From an uncultured Mollicutes bacterium (GTDB taxonomy: Bacteria > Bacillota_I > Bacilli_A > RFN20 > CAG-826), in contig UQOB01000007.1 in the NCBI GenBank assembly GCA_900542595.1, positions 1 through 29,148 of the forward strand: a stretch of 29,148 bases of DNA, given 5' to 3'. Shown here in pieces: positions 24,105 to 29,148 of this stretch. The notes under the pieces are model-generated. The model searched no databases, was not told where the DNA came from, and worked only from the letters and a program-made list of their open reading frames with translations. The translations under genes and the position numbers were made by a program. Positions within the stretch are counted from its first letter, which is position 1; every line of letters begins with the position of its first letter.

Positions 24105-24974
24105 CTACTTTTTATTTATAACTGTTTTAACCTTCTTATATTCCGTGGGATAACGGCCATCTAAATGATGGAACCATCGTGAGAAGGTCTGCGGCTGATC
24201 AAAATTTAAGAGTTCGGAGATTTCTTTAACCGTTTTAAAAGAATATCTAACTAAGTTTTTAGCATAGTTAAGCCTTAACTGGTCGTAATACTTCTTGGGA
24301 GTTGTTTTATACGTTTTTCTAAATAATTGGTTTAAGGTCCAACTGGTTAAATTAGTTTTAAGCTCAAAATCTCTGAGGGTTAGATTGGCATCCAAATTTT
24401 CCGCCATATAACGGACAAGGAGACTTAAGGTATCGCTTTGTTTTTCTTCTTTGACGTTACTGCTTTCTTCAATGAGGTGAGCGATTAAAACTTTTAATAA
24501 GCCTTCAAGATAAAACTCTTTGATAGGACTATCAAAAGTATAAACATCGATGATTTTAAGAATGAGGTCCCTTACTACTGATGGATTTTTAAGATGAATG
24601 ACATGTGGGAGATTAATCCCATGTTGTTTTAAATAATCTTCCCTAAAATAGGTGAGCTCCACTTCCCTCATATGTTCTTTTCGTTTCATCGAAACCGGAA
24701 TGATGGGCGATAGTTGATCCTTATTGAAATCAAAGTGGACATGCGGCTGGCAACAATTGGTTTCGTACCAGGTGATTTTATGATGTTCATTGGGTCTAAT
24801 AAAAACCGCATCATCTTTCTTCACGATACAAGTTTCATCATCGAACTCAATCTTCATCATTCCTTTATCGATAAAGATGATTTCGTGATCGTAAAGGGAA
24901 CGATCAGCGAAATAATCATAGAGCCACGTATGATACATCGCTAAACGGATATAAGGCTTAAAGTCGAGGTCCAT
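24105..24974 (-). CDS. AraC family transcriptional regulator (cupin plus double HTH)
   Basis: The 289-aa protein has an N-terminal cupin-like sugar-sensing domain (about 1-110, YDHEIIFIDKGMMKIEFDDE and VFIRPNEHHKITWYE) and a C-terminal AraC-type domain (about 185-285). The first helix-turn-helix is around LTLRDFELKTNLTSWTLNQLFRK. The second is in VKEISELLNFDQPQTFSRWFHHLDGRYPTEYKK. It lies immediately upstream of the sugar operon on the same strand, so it probably activates that operon when the sugar is bound. The ATG at 24974 has no Shine-Dalgarno sequence. The signal is not visible from sequence. Confidence 0.92.
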   Translation of the reverse strand: MDLDFKPYIRLAMYHTWLYDYFADRSLYDHEIIFIDKGMMKIEFDDETCIVKKDDAVFIRPNEHHKITWYETNCCQPHVHFDFNKDQLSPIIPVSMKRKEHMREVELTYFREDYLKQHGINLPHVIHLKNPSVVRDLILKIIDVYTFDSPIKEFYLEGLLKVLIAHLIEESSNVKEEKQSDTLSLLVRYMAENLDANLTLRDFELKTNLTSWTLNQLFRKTYKTTPKKYYDQLRLNYAKNLVRYSFKTVKEISELLNFDQPQTFSRWFHHLDGRYPTEYKKVKTVINKK

Positions 24975-25214
24975 ATCTACAAATTAATCTTAACTCTAGT
25001 CTTTGACAAGCCCCTTTAAAGCATCCCTATCTCACAAAAAAGGAAATTTAATCATTTATCTAAAAATTTTTCTTAATTCCATTTAAACAAATTTATTAAA
25101 CTCATATCTTAAACTATGTTTAACGCTTAAAAATGACCTTTTACAATCATTTTATTGTACAAAAAACCATGTTTTTGCAGAGAAATTACGATTTTTGCTT
25201 TTTTAAATTTTTAA

Positions 25215-25243
25215 TTGACATTTATTAAGAAAATCTTAAAAAA
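25215..25243 (+). promoter_or_regulatory. Candidate promoter of the LRR lipoprotein
   Basis: A perfect TTGACA (25215-25220) is followed by poor -10 candidates, the best being TTAAAA (25236-25241) at 15 bp. It lies in the 291-bp AT-rich gap between the AraC gene and the LRR gene. Apart from this and several TTTAAA-like repeats, I see no gene or RNA in the gap. An AraC promoter must also lie here, but I could not pick one. Confidence 0.35.
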
Positions 25244-25265
25244 GAAAGGTGGCAAAGGAGAGATT

Positions 25266-27864
25266 ATGAATAAAAAAGCATTGCTTCTTTTAACGGTTTC
25301 GGCCGTTACTGCATTGGTGGCCTGTACTGGTAACCAATCCTCAACTAGCTCGACGAGTGAATCATCAGCATCAACATCGTCGGTTACTTCTTCTACTACT
25401 AGTGAAAGTACATCATCATCCTCTACTAGTTCAAAAGTAGAAGAGAAAAAAAGAGTTCACTATCGATGGGGTAACCTATAAACAACTAGAAGATGACGAC
25501 TTCTTGACGGTCACCAAAATTGCCCCGGAAGATAGAACGGAAATTAATGTTCTTCCGGAAGTTGAAGGAAAAACAGTTAAAGCCCTTTGGCCTAACCTCA
25601 CTTTCGCGCCAAATAGTACGGTGAAGAAGATTGTCCTTCCCGATACTATCACCACTATTGGTGATTCTCCCTTTAGGTCATACCAAACTGTAGAAGAACT
25701 TGTTGTTCCTTTTATTGGATCATCGAAAGACGATAAAGAATCCGTCATCGGTTTCTTTTTTGGGAGAAACGACAAAGACCTTCAAAGTATGGCGCTTGGT
25801 ACAACTCTTAAGAAAGTTACCGTGTTATCCGGTGATATCAATCCGTACGCTTTCTATTATTTACGAGCGTTAACCGAAGTCACCACCGGTGCATCAATCA
25901 TCGGGGACTACGCTTTTAATGGATGTGCATCATTAACCACTTTAAATTTAACGGGTGATGTAACATCGATTGGAACGTACGCGTTAAATGGGTGTAGTTC
26001 CTTAGTGGATTTTGATCTTCCCACTACTTTAACTGAACTTGGGGAATATGCCTTAGATGGGATCAGCGCTACAACATTAACGATTCCAGCGGGTCTCACG
26101 AGTTTTGTCTTTAGAAATACTGTTAACGGCTTAAAGGAATTCAAAGTCGCAGAAGGTAGTACAACGTTTAGTGCGAAAGATGGAGTTCTCTATAACAAAG
26201 ACCAAAGTGTGTTAGTTTGTTACCCCGCTTATAAAGATGGTGACCACTTCATTGTCCCCACCACTGTTAAAGAAATCGGGGACCGAGGGTTCTTAAACGT
26301 TAAGAACTTAAAAACGATTGATCTCGGTCAAATTGAAAAAATTGGGATTGAAGGTTTTAGATATTCAAAATTAACGGAGATTACCCTTCCGTCAACTTGT
26401 TTAAAGATTGAGAAGACCGCGTTCAGCGGCATGCCTTCCTTAACTACTTTCAATTTTGCTGAAACTATCGACGGGGATGAACTGGTCCTCAGTGAATTCT
26501 TTATGTCATCCAGCGAGGCCATAACATCAATTGTTGTTCCAGAATACGTTAAAGAAATTCCTAACTATGCCTTCTCGAACTGCGAAAGCTTAGAAAGCTT
26601 AACCATCAAAGGTGTCTTAAGAAGAGTTGGCCAAACCGCGTTTAGCAGTTTAAATATCAATTCCCTTGAATTAACCTTAGCGAATAATGCGGTCATCGGG
26701 GAACGACCTTTTGCGAACTGCAAGAACTTCCAAAACTTAATCCTCCACTTTGAAGAAGGTACGACCCAATACCCGTCCTTAGAAGGGAAAGGTTTTGGAG
26801 AAGCCATACCACAGATCACTGTCGATAATGAAGAGATTGCTAATGCTCTAAAAGCCGCGTGGCCCGAGTATAGCGCGTACATCACCCCGGCTAGTAGTGA
26901 CGCTAAAGACTTTATCATTGAAGATGGGGTTCTTCTTAAATATACCGGCACTAATCCGATTGTTAATATTCCCGATAGTGTCACTAAGATTGGGGATAAC
27001 GCTCTCGCAAAGTTAACCTTCATTGAACAAGTAACTATTCCTTCTAGTGTTAAGGCATTCGGTTACCGCGTCTTCGATAGCGATACTAATTTATTAAGCA
27101 TTACCTTCGAGCACGAAACCTTAGATGGTTTTGTGTTTAATGACGGGAAAAATATAACGAACGCTTTAGGATATCAGACGAATCCTCTTCTCCTTTTTGA
27201 CCATCAAGCGGCTAAAGATCAATTCCTTAGTTTGTCCGGCGTAACGGGTAAGCAGAAGAACACCACCCACTTAACCTCTGATGTAGCGTTTGAAGATAAG
27301 GCTATCTATTCCGCTGATGGTAAGAAACTACTTCGGGCCTTGGCAACCGAAAACTATGTCATCAAGGATAGCGTGGAAACCATCGGCCAATACGCTTTAT
27401 ATGACGATAAAGTGATTAAGACCATCGATTTAAATAATGTTACCTATATCGATGATTATGCCTTCTCTGGCGCCACTCTCACCGAAGTCAATTTCGGGGA
27501 TAAAGTGACCTATGTCGGTAACCAAGCCTTCCAATCTTGTGAAAGCTTAACTTCTATCACCTTCACCGGAGCGACTGCTATCGGCGAATCAGCGTTTTCC
27601 GATTGCAATTCGATGAACCACATCGACTTAGGGGATAAGCTTGTCTCTATCGCCTATGGGGCGTTTACCTATGCGACTGATGAAAGTATGGAATACGTTG
27701 TTCTCCCCGCTAGCTTAACAAATCTTGATCCGGAAGCTTTCGCGGACTCCATGATTCCTAAAGCCTATTGCAAATTCAGTGAAAGCTACGCGGAAGAAAC
27801 GTTCGAATACGGCCTAGACTTCGTGGATTACTTCGAAGAAGTGGTCTTCGATTATGTAGGTTAA
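25266..27864 (+). pseudogene. BspA-type leucine-rich-repeat (LRR_5) lipoprotein, frameshifted at a poly-A tract
   Basis: The 5' part encodes a lipoprotein signal peptide with lipobox LVAC (Cys20) and a Ser/Thr-rich linker (about 21-57), which reaches a stop in its own frame near 25479. The rest (from about 25453) encodes many LRR_5 repeats of the IGDYAFNGCASLTTLNL type in two blocks. A stop (TAG 25438) closes the second frame upstream, so the shift must lie in 25441-25453, where there is a seven-A tract (25446-25452). With six As the reading becomes EEKKEFTIDGVTYKQLEDDD and gives one protein of about 865 aa. AAAGGAG precedes the ATG at 25266. Such proteins are surface adhesins or binding proteins. 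Sequencing error and on/off switching are both possible. Confidence 0.85.
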
Positions 27865-27885
27865 TAAATCTTTGCCTAGCTAATT

Positions 27886-27914
27886 AAAACAGAGGGCACC
27901 CCCTCTGTTTTTTT
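27886..27914 (+). terminator. Rho-independent terminator of the LRR gene
   Basis: The stem ACAGAGGG/CCCTCTGT (27889-27896 with 27901-27908) has a CACC loop and is extended by three A-T pairs. It is followed by a run of Ts to 27914. It begins 21 bases after the LRR stop. On the minus strand a shorter T run follows the same stem, so it may also end the convergent gene at 27924. Confidence 0.9.
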
Positions 27915-27923
27915 CTTCCCCTA

Positions 27924-28391
27924 CTATTCAAATGCAGCGTATCTTTGAGCCTCTTCTTCTTGCTTTTGTTCAAGTTTTTCTAAGATTCCCGTTGCCTTAT
28001 TAAAAATATCTAGTTTCCACTCATTTGAGAGAATCGGGTGATCAGATTTTAATTCCACTCGATCAAAAACTTTAAAAGTGTCCATATATTTATGAATAAT
28101 TAATGGCGTTCCTGTCAATTGAAGATAATGGTTAATTTTCGTATTTAAATCTTTGGAATACACTTTTAATGTTCTTTGCACATAGAACTTTAAATTGTCC
28201 TCACATTTAAGTTCGAGGTAAAAATAGATTCTTTCTTCATTAGTGACCTTCCAACCATTCCACCAGGTAGGGATATCTTTATAGAATCTTAAGGTTCGAT
28301 GTCGATCCATAAATTCCGAAGTTAATTCCTTGTGCTCTTCCAGGAATCTTTCTTTAAATTCGCTAAAGAAATTATCGAGATCATCATCCAT
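27924..28391 (-). CDS. Hypothetical protein, 155 aa
   Basis: I do not recognise this protein. It is charged and soluble, with an N-terminal acidic helix (DDDLDNFFSEFKERFLEEHKEL), a middle part rich in aromatic residues with IYFYLELKCED, and a C-terminal helix ending in EEEAQRYAAFE. Its ATG overlaps the stop of the upstream ATPase gene (TAATG), so the two are translationally coupled and may work together. The start otherwise lacks a clear ribosome-binding site. It ends 10 bases from the LRR terminator, which may serve both genes. Confidence 0.65.
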   Translation of the reverse strand: MDDDLDNFFSEFKERFLEEHKELTSEFMDRHRTLRFYKDIPTWWNGWKVTNEERIYFYLELKCEDNLKFYVQRTLKVYSKDLNTKINHYLQLTGTPLIIHKYMDTFKVFDRVELKSDHPILSNEWKLDIFNKATGILEKLEQKQEEEAQRYAAFE

Positions 28392-29148
28392 TAAAGTTCA
28401 CTAATTAATGCTGGGGACAAATAAATTGGCTTCATTTCAATCATTTTGTCATTGGAAATATCTTTTTGAGAAAACAAAATTCTTCTGGAGATTATATGAG
28501 AGTATCTCTCAATAAATAAATCTAGTGACTTATGATTCTTAATATTTCCTGATTTTACCTCAATAGGAATGATTTTATTTTTGCTACTTATTAAAAAGTC
28601 AATTTCGTAAGGACGTTTGCCGTTTTTTTCATACCAATAATGATAAAATAAATCCCTTCCGTTAGATTTTATAATTTGCGCTAAGGCGTTTTCATATAAA
28701 TACCCAAAATTAGCTTCTAATTTATCGCTTAACAATTTGTTATAAATATTGCCGTCGATAAAAGTTTTATCATTAAAAAGCATCGTGGTAAATAATCCTA
28801 TATCGCTTAAATACAATTTAAAATGGCTTAAATCTTTGGTTAAATTAAGCGCAATACTTGGATTAGTTACGTTATAACAAATTAATACTGTTTTTGAATC
28901 AATTAAATCAAAAAGCAATTCTAAATCTTTATTAGTGCGTCTTTTATTTACTGCTTTGCTTAAGAAAAATTTTGTATTTTTTAACGCTAATTGACTAGGA
29001 ATTGAATCATAGATCATCGATAATCTTCCGCTATTATCGATCTTTCTAAAATCAGCTTCATATAATTGAATAATTTCTCTTTTAACGGCATCAATTTCAA
29101 CAAATGTTTTTTTGTTTAAAAACGCTTCTATCGCCTGCGGCATCCCTC
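28391..29148 (-). CDS. AAA-family ATPase with DUF4143 domain, C-terminal part (cut by window edge)
   Basis: The reading frame is open to the window end, and the first visible residues GMPQAIEAFLNKKTFVEI match the GGMPE motif that opens DUF4143. The N-terminal ATPase domain therefore lies outside. The visible part has the helical middle (RKIDNSGRLSMIYDSIPSQLA), an HFKLYLSDIGLFTTML stretch and the C-terminal PD-(D/E)XK-like block YEIDFLISSKNKIIPIEVKSG, which many DUF4143 proteins carry. These ATPases are widespread and of unclear function, often mobile and present in many copies. The ATG at 29143 is internal and should not be taken as the start. The AT-rich sequence suggests transfer. Confidence 0.85.
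   Translation of the reverse strand, partial: GMPQAIEAFLNKKTFVEIDAVKREIIQLYEADFRKIDNSGRLSMIYDSIPSQLALKNTKFFLSKAVNKRRTNKDLELLFDLIDSKTVLICYNVTNPSIALNLTKDLSHFKLYLSDIGLFTTMLFNDKTFIDGNIYNKLLSDKLEANFGYLYENALAQIIKSNGRDLFYHYWYEKNGKRPYEIDFLISSKNKIIPIEVKSGNIKNHKSLDLFIERYSHIISRRILFSQKDISNDKMIEMKPIYLSPALISEL

Noticed and set aside
13536..24974. L-arabinan or xylan utilisation
   Set aside because: No GH43, GH51, araA, araB or araD. GH172 and GH183 point to D-furanosides, and the isomerase acts on a D-sugar phosphate.
1..29148. CRISPR arrays, tRNA or rRNA genes, insertion sequences, attachment sites
   Set aside because: No regularly spaced direct repeats, cloverleaf-like sequences, rRNA signatures, transposase genes or terminal inverted repeats were found by reading both strands.

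Overview
The window looks like a chromosomal segment from an uncultured, probably gut-associated member of the Bacilli (RF39/Erysipelotrichia/Acholeplasma-like). The evidence is a Gram-positive nusA-infB gene order, lipoprotein signals, CUT1 sugar ABC transport, an RDD protein, a BspA-type LRR lipoprotein and AT-rich intergenic DNA. TGA is used as a stop (end of rbfA), so this is code 11, not the Mollicutes code 4. The genus is inference.

Layout. (1) 19-7828: the translation/transcription cluster rimP-nusA-ylxR-ylxQ-infB-rbfA-truB-ribF on the minus strand. It is interrupted by a ttcA-type tRNA thiolase gene on the plus strand between rbfA and truB. A symmetric -10 box in the 21-bp gap probably fires both ways. 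A run of three hairpins precedes rimP, and a DegV gene lies upstream. (2) 9027-12159: a lower-GC island with a HaeIII-like restriction-modification pair, each gene broken by a one-base frameshift in a short homopolymer, followed by a DUF3644 protein carrying a HEPN-like Rx4H motif. (3) 12323-13498: an RDD membrane protein. (4) 13536-24974: a long minus-strand sugar operon with its AraC regulator. (5) 25266-27864: a frameshifted LRR lipoprotein with a clear terminator. (6) 27924-29148: an unknown small gene and the C-terminal part of a DUF4143 ATPase, cut by the window edge.

The outstanding system is region 4. It encodes a CUT1 ABC importer (binding lipoprotein and two permeases, no ATPase), a DUF2961/GH172 enzyme without a signal peptide, a membrane-anchored protein with three CBM4/9-like modules, a secreted DUF4185/GH183 lipoprotein, a second cytoplasmic DUF4185 protein, a SIS isomerase with the four catalytic residues of arabinose-5-phosphate isomerase, and a ribokinase-like PfkB kinase. 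DUF4185 (GH183) and DUF2961 (GH172) are the families known to contain endo-D-arabinanases and exo-D-arabinofuranosidases. The locus therefore reads as a complete D-arabinan pathway: bind and cut outside, import oligomers, finish inside, phosphorylate D-arabinose to D-arabinose 5-phosphate, and isomerise it to D-ribulose 5-phosphate for the pentose phosphate pathway. The substrate assignment is inference. GH172 also includes alpha-D-fructofuranosidases, so a fructofuranose-containing glycan is the main alternative.
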